Made by a program: the position numbers and the translations under genes
Notes under the pieces: generated by a model
Seen by the model: only the letters and a program-made list of their open reading frames with translations
Database searches by the model: none
What the model was told of the DNA's origin: nothing
Source: Pseudoduganella rivuli
Lineage (GTDB): Bacteria > Pseudomonadota > Gammaproteobacteria > Burkholderiales > Burkholderiaceae_D
Length of the DNA stretch: 64,000 bases
Reading direction: 5' to 3'
NCBI RefSeq assembly: GCF_009674485.1
Contig: NZ_WKJJ01000003.1
Span: 62,001-126,000, forward strand
Shown here: piece by piece, positions 32,250 to 41,458 of the stretch
How the letters are laid out: the number at the start of each line of letters is the position of its first letter
Numbering within the stretch: the first letter of the stretch is position 1

Positions 32250-33161
32250 CTATGCCAGCCAGTCGCGGTGCGGCAGGAAGTCCGTGTACAGCGCGGCTTC
32301 CGGGGTGCCTGGCTCGGGATGCCAGTCGTAGCGCCATTTGACGATGGGTGGCATCGACATCAGGATCGCTTCCGTGCGGCCGCCGGACTGCAGGCCGAAC
32401 AGGGTGCCACGGTCGAAGACAAGGTTGAATTCGACATAGCGGCCACGGCGGTAAGCCTGGAAGTCGCGTTCGCGTTCACCGTATGGGGTGTCCTTGCGGC
32501 GTTCCAGGATCGGCAGGTAAGCGGCCAGGAAAGCGTCGCCCACGCTGCGCACCATGGCAAAACTTTGCTCGAAACCCGCTGCGTTGAAGTCATCGAAGAA
32601 GATGCCGCCCACGCCGCGCGCTTCCTTGCGGTGCTTCAGGTAAAAGTACTCGTCGCACCAGCGCTTGAAGCGCGGGTGCAGTTCCGTGCCATACGGATCC
32701 AGCGCCGCGCGGCACGTGGCGTGGAAATGCTTCGCATCGTCGACGTTGCCGTAATACGGCGTCAGGTCCATGCCGCCGCCGAACCACCAGACCGGCGTAC
32801 CGTCGCCCGTCGTGGTGGAAAAGAAGCGCACGTTCATGTGCACGGTTGGCGCGTAGGGATTACGGGGATGCAGCACCAGCGAAACACCCATGGCTTCCCA
32901 TGGCCGGCCGCCCAGTTCCGGCCGCGCCGCCGCTGCCGATGGCGGCAGGGCCGCGCCCGTCACGTGCGAAAAATTGCAGCCACCCCGTTCCAGCACATTG
33001 CCTTCTTCCACCAGCCGCGAAATACCGCCGCCACCTTCCGGACGCTGCCATTCGTCGCGCAGGAACGCCTTGCCGTCCAGCGCTTCCAGCGCTTCGACGA
33101 TGCGTTGCTGCAGGCCGATCAGGTATTGCTTGACGTCGGTTGGGGATGGGGTAGCGGTCAT
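32250..33161 (-). CDS. hemF: oxygen-dependent coproporphyrinogen III oxidase
   Basis: 303-residue aerobic haem-synthesis enzyme (E. coli HemF 299), turning coproporphyrinogen III into protoporphyrinogen IX with O2. Family marks: '[20 protein letters not shown]' region, '[19 protein letters not shown]', '[18 protein letters not shown]', '[20 protein letters not shown]' and '[12 protein letters not shown]'. ATG 33161 (MTATPSPTD) fits the family; the frame extends to 33209 without need. It sits between purD and nadD on the minus strand. Confidence 0.96.
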   Translation of the reverse strand: MTATPSPTDVKQYLIGLQQRIVEALEALDGKAFLRDEWQRPEGGGGISRLVEEGNVLERGGCNFSHVTGAALPPSAAAARPELGGRPWEAMGVSLVLHPRNPYAPTVHMNVRFFSTTTGDGTPVWWFGGGMDLTPYYGNVDDAKHFHATCRAALDPYGTELHPRFKRWCDEYFYLKHRKEARGVGGIFFDDFNAAGFEQSFAMVRSVGDAFLAAYLPILERRKDTPYGERERDFQAYRRGRYVEFNLVFDRGTLFGLQSGGRTEAILMSMPPIVKWRYDWHPEPGTPEAALYTDFLPHRDWLA

Positions 33162-33218
33162 GCGCGGCGGGGTGAAAACGGGTAAGGGACGGATTGTAGC
33201 ACGGGGCACAATGACAGA

Positions 33219-33253
33219 GGCGGATCATGTCGGCATAGCCGGCATGATCCGCC
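33219..33253. repeat. 16-bp hairpin between purD and hemF
   Basis: GGCGGATCATG (33219-33229) pairs with CATGATCCGCC (33243-33253). The stem continues through one T-G wobble and CGGC/GCCG to an ATA loop (33235-33237), giving 16 pairs with a three-base loop. On the minus strand the tail is CTCTGTCATT, not a clear U-run, so it is an imperfect terminator for purD, an mRNA-stabilising hairpin, or a small palindromic repeat. It does not match the GTAGGGCGG repeat family. Confidence 0.65.
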
Positions 33254-33276
33254 CCTGATTGTCCCCAGCGTCGGGA

Positions 33277-34545
33277 TTAGTGCTTCAGTCCGCGCCAGCC
33301 GATGTCGCGGCGGTATTGCACGCCGTCGAAGTGGATTTTCTCGACCGCGTCATACGCGACTTTCTGCGCCATCTTGACATTGTCGCCCAGGCCCACCACG
33401 CACAGCACGCGGCCGCCATTGGTCAGCAGTTTGCCGTCCGCTTCCGTGGTGCCGGCGTGGAACGTCACGGATTCCGGCGTTTCCGCAGGAATGCCGGCAA
33501 TCACGTCGCCTTTTTTCGGATCGTCCGGGTAGCCGGCGGCAGCCAGCACCACGCCCACGGCCGTACGGCGGTCCCATTCCAGTTCCACCGCGTCCAGCGT
33601 GCCGTTGACGGCGTGTTCCATCACGGACACCAGGTCGGTTTTCAGGCGCGACATGATCGGCTGGGTTTCCGGGTCGCCCATGCGGCAGTTGAATTCCAGC
33701 GTTTTGGGATTGCCGGCCGCATCGATCATCAGGCCCGCATACAGGAAGCCCGTGAATGGAATGCCATCCTTGTGCATGCCCGCGATGGTCGGGTTGATGA
33801 TTTCACGCATCACGCGCGCATGCATGGCCGGCGTCACGATCGGGGCAGGGGAGTAAGCGCCCATGCCGCCCGTGTTCGGACCCTGGTCATTGTCCTGCAG
33901 GCGCTTGTGGTCTTGCGAGGTTGCCAGCGGCAGGATGTTCTTGCCGTCGCACATGACGATGAACGACGCTTCCTCGCCGGCCAGGAATTCTTCGATGACG
34001 ATGCGCGCGCCGGCGTCGCCGAAACGGTTATCGCTCAGCATGTGGTCGACCGCCTGGTGTGCTTCTTCCAGCGACATTGCCACCACCACGCCTTTGCCGG
34101 CCGCCAGGCCGTCGGCCTTGATGACGATCGGCGCGCCCTTGGCGTCGATGTAGGCATGGGCTTGCGCCACGTCGGAGAAGGTTTCGTATTCCGCGGTCGG
34201 GATGCCGTGGCGCTTCATGAAGGCCTTGGCAAAATCCTTGGACGATTCCAGTTGCGCCGCTTCGCGCGTCGGGCCGAATACTTTCAGGCCGCGCGCGCGG
34301 AACAGGTTGACGATACCGCCAGCCAGCGGGGTTTCAGGACCCACCACCGTCAGCGCAATGTGCTCGCGCTCGACGAATGCCGCCAGGGTGTTCAGGTCGG
34401 TGATGTTGATGTTTTGCAGGCGCGCATCGCGTGCAGTGCCGCCGTTGCCGGGGGCAACGTAGACCATCTGCACGCGTTCCGATTGCGCCAATTTCCAAGC
34501 CAGCGCGTGTTCGCGGCCGCCGGAGCCGACTACCAAAATTTTCAT
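33277..34545 (-). CDS. purD: phosphoribosylamine-glycine ligase
   Basis: 422-residue ATP-grasp enzyme that joins glycine to phosphoribosylamine in purine synthesis. 'ILVVGSGGREHALAWKLAQS' is the classic N-terminus; 'PIVIKADGLAAGKGVVVAMS' and 'RIVIEEFLAGEEASFIVMCD' are ATP-grasp parts, and 'LEFNCRMGDPETQPIMSRL' holds metal ligands. ATG 34545 (MKILVVGSGG) is chosen over ATG 34560 by family alignment. yebC lies 73 bases upstream with a weak hairpin between. Confidence 0.96.
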   Translation of the reverse strand: MKILVVGSGGREHALAWKLAQSERVQMVYVAPGNGGTARDARLQNINITDLNTLAAFVEREHIALTVVGPETPLAGGIVNLFRARGLKVFGPTREAAQLESSKDFAKAFMKRHGIPTAEYETFSDVAQAHAYIDAKGAPIVIKADGLAAGKGVVVAMSLEEAHQAVDHMLSDNRFGDAGARIVIEEFLAGEEASFIVMCDGKNILPLATSQDHKRLQDNDQGPNTGGMGAYSPAPIVTPAMHARVMREIINPTIAGMHKDGIPFTGFLYAGLMIDAAGNPKTLEFNCRMGDPETQPIMSRLKTDLVSVMEHAVNGTLDAVELEWDRRTAVGVVLAAAGYPDDPKKGDVIAGIPAETPESVTFHAGTTEADGKLLTNGGRVLCVVGLGDNVKMAQKVAYDAVEKIHFDGVQYRRDIGWRGLKH

Positions 34546-34576
34546 AAGGACTCGTGACAATTAAAGAAATCCGGTA

Positions 34577-34594
34577 GGCGGCTGACTGGCCGCC
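34577..34594 (-). terminator. weak hairpin after yebC
   Basis: GGCGGC (34577-34582) and GCCGCC (34589-34594) pair across a six-base loop between yebC and purD. The minus-strand tail reads TACCGGATTTCTTT, only partly U-rich, so termination would be incomplete and purD could be reached by read-through. Confidence 0.35.
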
Positions 34595-34618
34595 GCAGTG
34601 CGACGTTACAACCGCAGG

Positions 34619-35344
34619 TCAGTCTTCGATGACCGCGTTGGTATAGACTTCCTGCACGTCGTCCAGGTTTTCCAGCGCGTCCAGGATCTTTTGCATCTTG
34701 ATCGCGTCTTCACCCGTAAATGTGGTTTCCGTGGCCGGCTTCATGATGATTTCGGCCACTTCGGCCTTGAAGCCCGCCGCTTCCAGCGCGTCTTTGACAG
34801 CCGCGAAATCGTTCGGGCCGCAAATGACTTCGAAACCGCCTTCTTCGTCGGCGATCACGTCTTCCGCGCCCGCTTCCAGCGCTGCTTCCATCAGCTTGTC
34901 TTCATTCACGCCGGGCGCGAACAGGAACTGGCCGCAGTGCTTGAACATGAACGACACGGAACCTTCCGTGCCCATGTTGCCGCCGTATTTGTTGAAGGCG
35001 TGGCGGACTTCCGCCACCGTGCGCACGCGGTTGTCCGTCATGCAGTCCACGATGATGGCGGCGCCGCCGATACCGTAGCCTTCGTAGCGTACTTCTTCGT
35101 AATTGGCGCCGTCTTCGCCGCCGGTGCCGCGCAGGATGGCGCGGTTCACGTTGTCTTTCGGCATATTCGCGTCAGCGGCTTTGTCGATGGCCAGGCGCAG
35201 GCGCGGATTGGCGCTGACGTCGCCACCGCCCATGCGGGCCGCAACGGTGATTTCCTTGATCAGGCGCGTCCAGATTTTGCCGCGTTTCGCGTCCGATGCT
35301 GCCTTTTTATGCTTGATATTGGCCCATTTGCTATGTCCAGCCAT
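34619..35344 (-). CDS. yebC: YebC/PmpR-family protein
   Basis: 241-residue protein of the YebC/TACO1 family, described as transcriptional regulator or translation factor relieving ribosome stalling on proline stretches. '[20 protein letters not shown]' is the invariant N-terminus and fixes the start at ATG 35344, although the frame continues to 35392. '[20 protein letters not shown]', '[13 protein letters not shown]' and '[18 protein letters not shown]' are also characteristic. It heads the minus-strand run towards rng and is divergent from the PhoD-like gene. Confidence 0.95.
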   Translation of the reverse strand: MAGHSKWANIKHKKAASDAKRGKIWTRLIKEITVAARMGGGDVSANPRLRLAIDKAADANMPKDNVNRAILRGTGGEDGANYEEVRYEGYGIGGAAIIVDCMTDNRVRTVAEVRHAFNKYGGNMGTEGSVSFMFKHCGQFLFAPGVNEDKLMEAALEAGAEDVIADEEGGFEVICGPNDFAAVKDALEAAGFKAEVAEIIMKPATETTFTGEDAIKMQKILDALENLDDVQEVYTNAVIED

Positions 35345-35564
35345 GTTCAATCTTCCTTCGACGGTATGCCAGTGAGGCCGGTATTTTAGCATAAGGACAT
35401 GCCGGTTTTACCGCCTGCCGCAGGGGGCGGCGATGGGGGAATGTGTCGCGGATGTGTTGTATGGCTTCCAAAGTCATGCGAAAAACATGGAATTTGTTAT
35501 CTAGTTGAAATGTGAATTAGTTAATATCTTCCGATCGTACTTTTTTTGATAGGCGGGCACAAAA
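35345..35564. promoter_or_regulatory. divergent intergenic region yebC / phoD-like
   Basis: 220 bases between divergent genes must hold promoters for both. The part next to the phosphatase gene (about 35480-35560) is AT-rich against a GC-rich background, for instance around GTTATCTAG and GTTAATATC, as expected of a promoter. I searched by eye for a Pho box (two CTGTCAT-type repeats) and found none, so phosphate control is not supported. Confidence 0.35.
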
Positions 35565-38093
35565 ATGGATAGAAGGCAATTTATCAAGTTCGGCGGATTT
35601 ATCACGGCATCGGCAGTCACCGGCGGCCTGGCTGGTTGCGGCAGTGGCAGTGGCAGTGATTATGTTCCGCCCGCCAATCCGCCTGTAACGGGTAAAGACT
35701 GGAAATTCCCGCAAAGCGTCGCGTCGGGCGATCCCCGCGCCGACAGCATCTTGCTGTGGACGCGCGTGGTGCCGGCGGCGCTGGATCCGGTCGCGACGGT
35801 CCCGGTCACCAACAGCAATGTGGTGATCCAGCTGCGCGTGACGTCGGACGCCAATACGCCGGGCAGTAATGCCGCACTGGCCGGCGCCATGGCGACGGAT
35901 ATCACCATTGCCGCGCAAGCGCAATTCGACAACACGATCCGCCACAAGCTGTCGGGCTTGCAGCCGAACACCACGTATTACTATCAGTTCGTCGCTGGCG
36001 ATGTCCGTACCAATATCGGCCGCTTCAAGACCGCGCCGGCTGCCGGCACTGCCGTCAATCAGTTGCGCTTTGCCTACCTGACGTGCCAGGACTGGAGCAT
36101 CAACCACTGGGGGGCGCTGGCGCACATCGCCGCCAACGAAGACCTGGACTTCATCGTCCACCTGGGCGATTACATTTACGAGACCGTGGGCGAAGCGTTC
36201 CAGGCCGGCGCCGTGGAATCGCGCCACGATGCGCTGAAGCTGCCGGACGGCGTGTTCAAGAATGGCGCGTCGGGCGCGAAATACGCGTCGACCCTGGCCG
36301 ATTACCGCTACCTGTACAAGAAATACCGCACCGATGCGCGCCTGCAAGCGGTGCACGAGCGCTATGCCTTCATCGCGATCTGGGACGACCACGAATTCAC
36401 CGACGATGCGTGGCAGGATGCACAGACCTATGACGGTGACAACGCGGCCGACGGCAGCAACGTCAAGGCCACGCAGCGCCGCCGCAATGCGAACCAGGCC
36501 TGGTTTGAATTCATGCCGGCCGACGTGTCGTTCGATTCGGCCAACGCGTCGTTCCAGAACATCAAGATTTACCGCGATTTCCAGTTCGGCAGCCTGATGT
36601 CGCTGGTCATGACGGATCAGCGCCTGTACCGCGCCGACCATGTGATTCCGGAATCGTCGCCGAACCCGGCCGATGGCAAGGCGATCGGTTCGATCGGTTC
36701 GCGCTACCTGGTGCCGCAAGACTTGTTCAACGCAGTCGAAGCGCAAAAAATGGCGGCCGCCAGCAAGGCCGGCGCCGATCCGTTGACCCCGGTGTCGATG
36801 CTGGGCAATACGCAGCGCGACTGGTGGAAAGACAAGATGAAGTCGGCCACCACCACGTGGAAGCTGTGGGGCAATGAAGTGTCGCTGCTGCGCATGGGCA
36901 TGTCCGGCGTGGACGCCGTGGCGACCTTGCTGGCGCTGAACGCCATCGGCACGCTGGCCACCACCATCGGCACCACGGCCGCATCGACCGGCGGCAATGT
37001 GCCGCTGGCCGCCGCCATCGTGTCGGGCGCGACGTCGGGCGCTTCGCCAGCCGTGGCGCAGGCGGCGGCGCAAGCGATTGCCGGGGCCGGCCTGAGCCAG
37101 ACCGTGCAGGGCGCCGCCGCGGTGGCGGCCGGCCTGTCCGTGCAACAAGCCACGATTGCTGTCGGCACCTATGGCGCCGCGCAATCGGCACTGACGGCCA
37201 ATGCCGCCGCCGGCGCCGCTGCCGCGGCGCAGGCCGCCGCCGTGGCCGGTGCGCAAATCATTGCGTTTGGCTGGATCAAGCCGGACATCCTGGCCAAGAA
37301 AGCCGAATCGCCGTTCGTGGCGGCATCCGGCAAGCTGGCCGCGCTGGCGCCGTATTTCCGCCGCTTCCTCGTCAACTGCGACCAGTGGGACGGCTATAAC
37401 AGCGAGCGCAAGGCGCTGATGTCGCACCTGAAATCGAACAACATCGGCAACGTGGTGGCGCTGACGGGCGACATCCATTCGTTCTTCGCCGGTACCGTGA
37501 ACGACGATTACGATGCCGCCAACGGCGGCACGCCGGTGATGGTGGACCTGGTGTCGGCCGGCATCAGCTCGGATTCGTTCTTTGTCTACCTGCGCGACGC
37601 GGCGGCCAGCCTGGGCGACCTGGCGACCCTAGTGTCATACCCGCTGGCGCTGCCGGTGCCGAACCTGGGCACGGTCAGCATCGACGTCAACCTGCTGGAC
37701 TACACCCTGGGCAAGGCCGCGCCGACCGCGGACAGCCTGCTGGAGCAAATCAAGGTGCGCCTGCGCGGCGTGCTGGCTTCCAAAGGCGTGCCGGAAGCGC
37801 AGCTCGATGCGACCGTGGCGGCCCTGCAGGCGGGGCTGAAAACCAATGCCGCGTTCACGGGCCAACTGGTGCCGCTGGCGCAGCAACTGGCGGCGCTGAA
37901 CAGCAACCCGTGGCTCAAGTATGTGAATAGCGATGCGCAGGGGTACACGGTGGTGACCCTGACGCCGGGCAGCGTGGCGGCCCAGTTCAAGCAGGTCAAC
38001 AAGCTGGTGGGCGGCAATGCGCCGTCGGCCACCATTGCCAACGTGACTTACGCCACTGTGCTGGCGGGTTCGCCAGCGGTGATCATCGGCTGA
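35565..38093 (+). CDS. PhoD-like alkaline phosphatase/phosphodiesterase with alanine-rich insertion
   Basis: 842-residue exported metallophosphatase. The N-terminus carries a twin-arginine motif (DRRQFIKFGG) and a lipobox (GGLAGC), so it is probably a Tat-exported lipoprotein or anchored enzyme. PhoD parts: N-terminal Fn3-like domain ('FPQSVASGDPRADSILLWTR'), metal ligands in 'FIVHLGDYIYE' and 'IAIWDDHEFTDD', and 'VALTGDIHSFF'. Typical PhoD proteins have about 500-600 residues. The excess comes from an alanine-rich insertion at about residues 446-563 (36900-37256) and a smaller helical one at about 708-775. It should hydrolyse phosphate mono- or diesters in the periplasm. No operon partner. 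Confidence 0.9.
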   Translation: MDRRQFIKFGGFITASAVTGGLAGCGSGSGSDYVPPANPPVTGKDWKFPQSVASGDPRADSILLWTRVVPAALDPVATVPVTNSNVVIQLRVTSDANTPGSNAALAGAMATDITIAAQAQFDNTIRHKLSGLQPNTTYYYQFVAGDVRTNIGRFKTAPAAGTAVNQLRFAYLTCQDWSINHWGALAHIAANEDLDFIVHLGDYIYETVGEAFQAGAVESRHDALKLPDGVFKNGASGAKYASTLADYRYLYKKYRTDARLQAVHERYAFIAIWDDHEFTDDAWQDAQTYDGDNAADGSNVKATQRRRNANQAWFEFMPADVSFDSANASFQNIKIYRDFQFGSLMSLVMTDQRLYRADHVIPESSPNPADGKAIGSIGSRYLVPQDLFNAVEAQKMAAASKAGADPLTPVSMLGNTQRDWWKDKMKSATTTWKLWGNEVSLLRMGMSGVDAVATLLALNAIGTLATTIGTTAASTGGNVPLAAAIVSGATSGASPAVAQAAAQAIAGAGLSQTVQGAAAVAAGLSVQQATIAVGTYGAAQSALTANAAAGAAAAAQAAAVAGAQIIAFGWIKPDILAKKAESPFVAASGKLAALAPYFRRFLVNCDQWDGYNSERKALMSHLKSNNIGNVVALTGDIHSFFAGTVNDDYDAANGGTPVMVDLVSAGISSDSFFVYLRDAAASLGDLATLVSYPLALPVPNLGTVSIDVNLLDYTLGKAAPTADSLLEQIKVRLRGVLASKGVPEAQLDATVAALQAGLKTNAAFTGQLVPLAQQLAALNSNPWLKYVNSDAQGYTVVTLTPGSVAAQFKQVNKLVGGNAPSATIANVTYATVLAGSPAVIIG

Positions 38094-38145
38094 TGCCAGG
38101 GTGGGGCCAACCCACCCGCATCCGATACATCGTTGCCTGAAAATG

Positions 38146-38186
38146 CGTAGGGCGGTTTCCGCAACGCGGAAGCCGCCATGCCGGCG
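38146..38186. repeat. REP-like palindromic element
   Basis: CGTAGGGCGGTTTCCGC (38146-38162), a three-base AAC spacer, then GCGGAAGCCGCCATGCC to about 38183 form a hairpin with one G-U wobble. It lies between the convergent 3' ends of the PhoD-like gene and the second M10 protease gene. Same family as the copies at 17461-17570 and 26101-26139. Confidence 0.78.
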
Positions 38187-38198
38187 TGACGGTGGGGT

Positions 38199-40391
38199 TT
38201 AACTGTAGTAGGTATAGTCGAAGCCCTGGCCAATCACTTTTGCCAGGGCATTCACATTCTCATCGCTGGCGGCAAACGACAGCAGCACGTCCGCCCGCGC
38301 CGTCCCCTGTTTCAATACGCCCAGCCAGTAATCGTATCCAGCCTGATCGTAAGGGCGGTGCAGCACGTTGTGGTACAGCTGCGTGAGGTAGTTCTCCGAC
38401 GTGGGATTGGCTCCGCCATACAGCTTGGCGAATTCATCGCTGCGCAAGAAACTCTCAGCAATATTGCTCATGGAAACGCCGTGGTCGGACTGGCCGATCC
38501 AGTAGCCGACGCCGGCCGTGTCGGGCTTGCGGTCGAACGCGGCCTGGTAAAGGCGGTAGACCTGGCCGGCCACGCCATCCTTGCCCGTGTCGAGGGCAAG
38601 CACGGCGTCTGTGAAGCGCAGCCGTTCGACACCGGCCAGCGTATCGGCGCCGGACGCGCCGCTGACGGTCCAGCCGTTCGCGCCATTGCTGACGGTATAG
38701 GCACTGGCGAGGCCGTCATACAGGGCGGCATCGACGCCATCGCCACCCGTGATCGTGTCATTGCCCGCGCCGCCGTCCAGCACGTCATTGCCGGCGCCGC
38801 CATCGAGCACGTCATCGCCCGCGCCGCCGGCCAGTGTATCGTTGCCGGCGCCACCGTCGAGGCGGTTGGCCAGCGCATTGCCCGTGATGGCGTCATTGCC
38901 CGCTCCGCCCAGCGCATTTTCGATTTGCGTGCCGAAGTTCACGGTGTACTGGCCCGCCGCGGTGATGGTGGCGGCCTTCGCACCCGCATGGCTCCAGTAA
39001 CCCGGTTCCAGGTACAAGGTCAGGTCCTGCTGCAGGCCCGCGCCATCGATGGTGTCGTTGCCACTGCCATCCCAGATCATTTGCGATTCGCCTGCGGTCA
39101 GCACATAGCGGCTGTCGCCCGCATGGGCTTGCGGCGACACGCCCCACAGGTATTGCAGCGCGGCGATGTCGAGCGGGCTGAAGCTCAGGTTGTAGATGGG
39201 CTTGATGCCCGAGTAGCTCATCAGGGTAACCGCCGCGTAGTCTTCCGCATCCGGCAGATAAGGACCCTGTTCCGTGCCGCCACCCGCATCCGGATGGCTG
39301 AACGGGTGTTTCAAGCCCAGCGAATGGCCCAGTTCGTGCATCAGGATGCTGTACAGGTAGCCACCGTCGTCCCGGCCGGGGAATTTCACGTCGGGGTCAT
39401 TGGCGAGCAGCAGCGGCGAGTTTTCGCTGAACTGAAGATACGACGCGTAGCCGCCACTGTTTTCCTGAGTGTTATTGCCCATCAAGATATTCAGCCCGTC
39501 ATCCACGTTCGACGTTTCCGCGAACTGCACGTCAATCACCGAGCTGATGTAGTCCAGCGCCTTGCGCGTATAGTTGCGCTGCGCGGTGGTAAATGGTGCG
39601 AATCCCAGCTTGTCATGGTCGGATGAAAAATCCGATGCGTATTCGGCGAAGCTGTAACTGACCGTGTCGCCTGGCTCCTTGAATGCTGGCACATAGGTGG
39701 AGTAGGACCACAACAGCGCATCGATCCAGTAGGGCAGCTTTTGCACGCCGGGCGCCCATTCCCAGTGTTCCACTGATTCGGAAGTCTTGTACCAATCGAC
39801 ATGGATCATGCCGCTGTCATTGCCCCCTTCCTCGCCGACATAATCGTTTCGTGAACGGATGATGTAGCGATCGTCGCCCGGTCCACCCCACAGCGCGTTG
39901 GCGTTGCCGCCGCCGCTGTCCAGCGTGTCGTTGCCATCCTCGCCTTCAAGCACATCGTAGCCGGCGCCGCCGGTCAGCATGTCGTCGCCACCACCGCCCA
40001 GGAGCAGGTTGTTGCCGGCGGTATCGGTCAGGGTATCGTTGCCGCCGTTGCCCGTCAGGTAATCGCTGCCCGGTCCCCCGTCGAGCGTATTGTCCTGGTC
40101 GCTGCCCACCAGGAAATCCTGGCCAACGCCGCCTTTGACGGCATGGTTGTCGCCCGCATACAGGTAGGCGCCCCCATCCGGCCAGGTCATTGCCAGTTGC
40201 GACAGTAATACCGGCGAGCCGTCAGCCGAGTTCAGGGTCAGACGGCCGTCGCCATAGGCATCCAGTGCTACGCTGTTGCCGATTGTTAATATTTTCCAGC
40301 CACCGAGGTGGATGTTACTAATGGCGATGGTATCGCCCGGCGTAAACACGGCGGATTTGGTTTCTCCCGCCGCCCATTGAATGATGGCCAT
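38199..40391 (-). CDS. M10 metalloprotease with two RTX blocks and DUF4214 C-terminus
   Basis: 730-residue secreted zinc protease. The zinc motif 'HELGHSLGLKH' is at residues 352-362, with a Met-turn in 'VTLMSYSG'. Unusually, RTX calcium repeats lie on both sides of the catalytic domain: about residues 87-165 ('GGPGSDYLTGNGGNDTL' type) and about 475-560 ('LDGGAGNDTLAGGAGDD' type). A DUF4214-type domain ('YRLYQAAFDRKPDTAGVGYW') ends the protein in GFDYTYYS, close to the GFDYTPWVG end of the 15049-17451 protease. No N-terminal signal peptide, so type I secretion is likely; the HlyD/TolC genes at the window start are candidates. It is transcribed alone, divergent from the EamA transporter gene. 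Confidence 0.9.
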   Translation of the reverse strand: MAIIQWAAGETKSAVFTPGDTIAISNIHLGGWKILTIGNSVALDAYGDGRLTLNSADGSPVLLSQLAMTWPDGGAYLYAGDNHAVKGGVGQDFLVGSDQDNTLDGGPGSDYLTGNGGNDTLTDTAGNNLLLGGGGDDMLTGGAGYDVLEGEDGNDTLDSGGGNANALWGGPGDDRYIIRSRNDYVGEEGGNDSGMIHVDWYKTSESVEHWEWAPGVQKLPYWIDALLWSYSTYVPAFKEPGDTVSYSFAEYASDFSSDHDKLGFAPFTTAQRNYTRKALDYISSVIDVQFAETSNVDDGLNILMGNNTQENSGGYASYLQFSENSPLLLANDPDVKFPGRDDGGYLYSILMHELGHSLGLKHPFSHPDAGGGTEQGPYLPDAEDYAAVTLMSYSGIKPIYNLSFSPLDIAALQYLWGVSPQAHAGDSRYVLTAGESQMIWDGSGNDTIDGAGLQQDLTLYLEPGYWSHAGAKAATITAAGQYTVNFGTQIENALGGAGNDAITGNALANRLDGGAGNDTLAGGAGDDVLDGGAGNDVLDGGAGNDTITGGDGVDAALYDGLASAYTVSNGANGWTVSGASGADTLAGVERLRFTDAVLALDTGKDGVAGQVYRLYQAAFDRKPDTAGVGYWIGQSDHGVSMSNIAESFLRSDEFAKLYGGANPTSENYLTQLYHNVLHRPYDQAGYDYWLGVLKQGTARADVLLSFAASDENVNALAKVIGQGFDYTYYS

Positions 40392-40519
40392 ATGCTGATT
40401 GCTAAATGAATAATTCTGGCAGGCTAACTGCCCTGTAGTGCTTTGTCAATGAACCAATTTCTATAATGCAATCTTGGTGTGTCCAGCAATAAAACCGGTT
40501 TGGCCTTACAATCTTTCAT

Positions 40520-41428
40520 ATGGATAACAGTGCAACACCCCCATTGCCCCGCAGCGCCTATCTCGGCGGCCTGGCAATCGCCATCGGCGGGGCCATCCTG
40601 TTTTCCACCAAGGCCGTCGTCGCCAAGCTGATGTACCGGTACCAGCTCGATGCGGTCACCGTGATCGCGTTCCGCATGCTGTTTTCGCTGCCCGTGTTTG
40701 CCGCTATCGCGGTGTGGAAGATGCGCACGGACGCCCCCCTGTCGAAAGCCGACCGCTGGCGCATTGCCGCGATGGGACTGGTCGGTTATTACCTGTCCAG
40801 CTTCCTGGATTTCCTCGGGCTGCAATATATTTCCGTCGGCCTGGAACGGCTGATCCTGTTCCTGACGCCCACTTTTGTCCTGCTGATTTCAACGCTGTTC
40901 CTCAAGCATCACATCAGCCGCCGCCAGTGGCTGGCGCTGGCAATTTCCTACGCGGGCATCGTGCTGGTGTTCCTCCATGACCTGAAAGGCGGTGGCGCCG
41001 ATGTTGCGCTGGGTTCCACGCTGGTGCTGGGCTCGGCCATGGCCTATGCTGCATATTTGCTGCTGTCCGGGGAAATGGTGCAGCGGCTGGGATCGCTGCG
41101 GTTGGTGTCGTATGCGATGTGCGTGTCCAGCGTGGCGTGTATTGGCCAGTTTTTTATCCTGCGCCCCGCGCAGTTGCTGGTGCAGCCGCTGCCCGTCTAT
41201 GGACTGTCGCTGGTGAACGGCATTTTTTGCACCGTGATGCCGGTGTTTATGACGATGATGGCAGTGCAGCGCATCGGTGCGGGCACGGCGTCGCAGGCCG
41301 GCATGATCGGCCCGGTTTCCACCCTGTTTCTCGGTGCGCTGGTGCTCAGCGAACCGGTTACCAACTGGCAGTTGGCCGGTACCGGATTGGTGCTGGCTGG
41401 GATTTACCTGCTGTCGCAAAAAAAGTAG
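40520..41428 (+). CDS. EamA/DMT-family transporter
   Basis: 302-residue inner-membrane protein with ten hydrophobic helices in two EamA repeats, a drug/metabolite exporter family that includes amino acid and metabolite exporters; the substrate cannot be read from sequence. 'GLAIAIGGAILFSTKAVVAK' opens repeat one, and 'GSTLVLGSAMAYAAYLLLSG' opens repeat two. 'GPVSTLFLGALVLSEPVTNW' is the typical end segment. No Shine-Dalgarno sequence precedes ATG 40520 (CAATCTTTCAT lies upstream). mgsA begins 30 bases after the stop, likely in one transcript. Confidence 0.88.
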   Translation: MDNSATPPLPRSAYLGGLAIAIGGAILFSTKAVVAKLMYRYQLDAVTVIAFRMLFSLPVFAAIAVWKMRTDAPLSKADRWRIAAMGLVGYYLSSFLDFLGLQYISVGLERLILFLTPTFVLLISTLFLKHHISRRQWLALAISYAGIVLVFLHDLKGGGADVALGSTLVLGSAMAYAAYLLLSGEMVQRLGSLRLVSYAMCVSSVACIGQFFILRPAQLLVQPLPVYGLSLVNGIFCTVMPVFMTMMAVQRIGAGTASQAGMIGPVSTLFLGALVLSEPVTNWQLAGTGLVLAGIYLLSQKK

Positions 41429-41458
41429 TTCTGATCAACCTCAATACGGACCCACGAC

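Noticed and set aside
28206..35344. The yebC-to-rng run as a novel operon
   Set aside because: Apart from the rsfS tail and the purD-hemF hairpin, gene content and order look like ordinary housekeeping of this bacterial group.
35345..35564. Pho box upstream of the PhoD-like gene
   Set aside because: No pair of CTGTCAT-type repeats with 11-base period was found by eye.
35517..37478. 653-residue minus-strand frame opposite the PhoD-like gene
   Set aside because: Arg/Gly/His-rich low-quality sequence. The plus-strand gene has Tat motif, lipobox and metal ligands.
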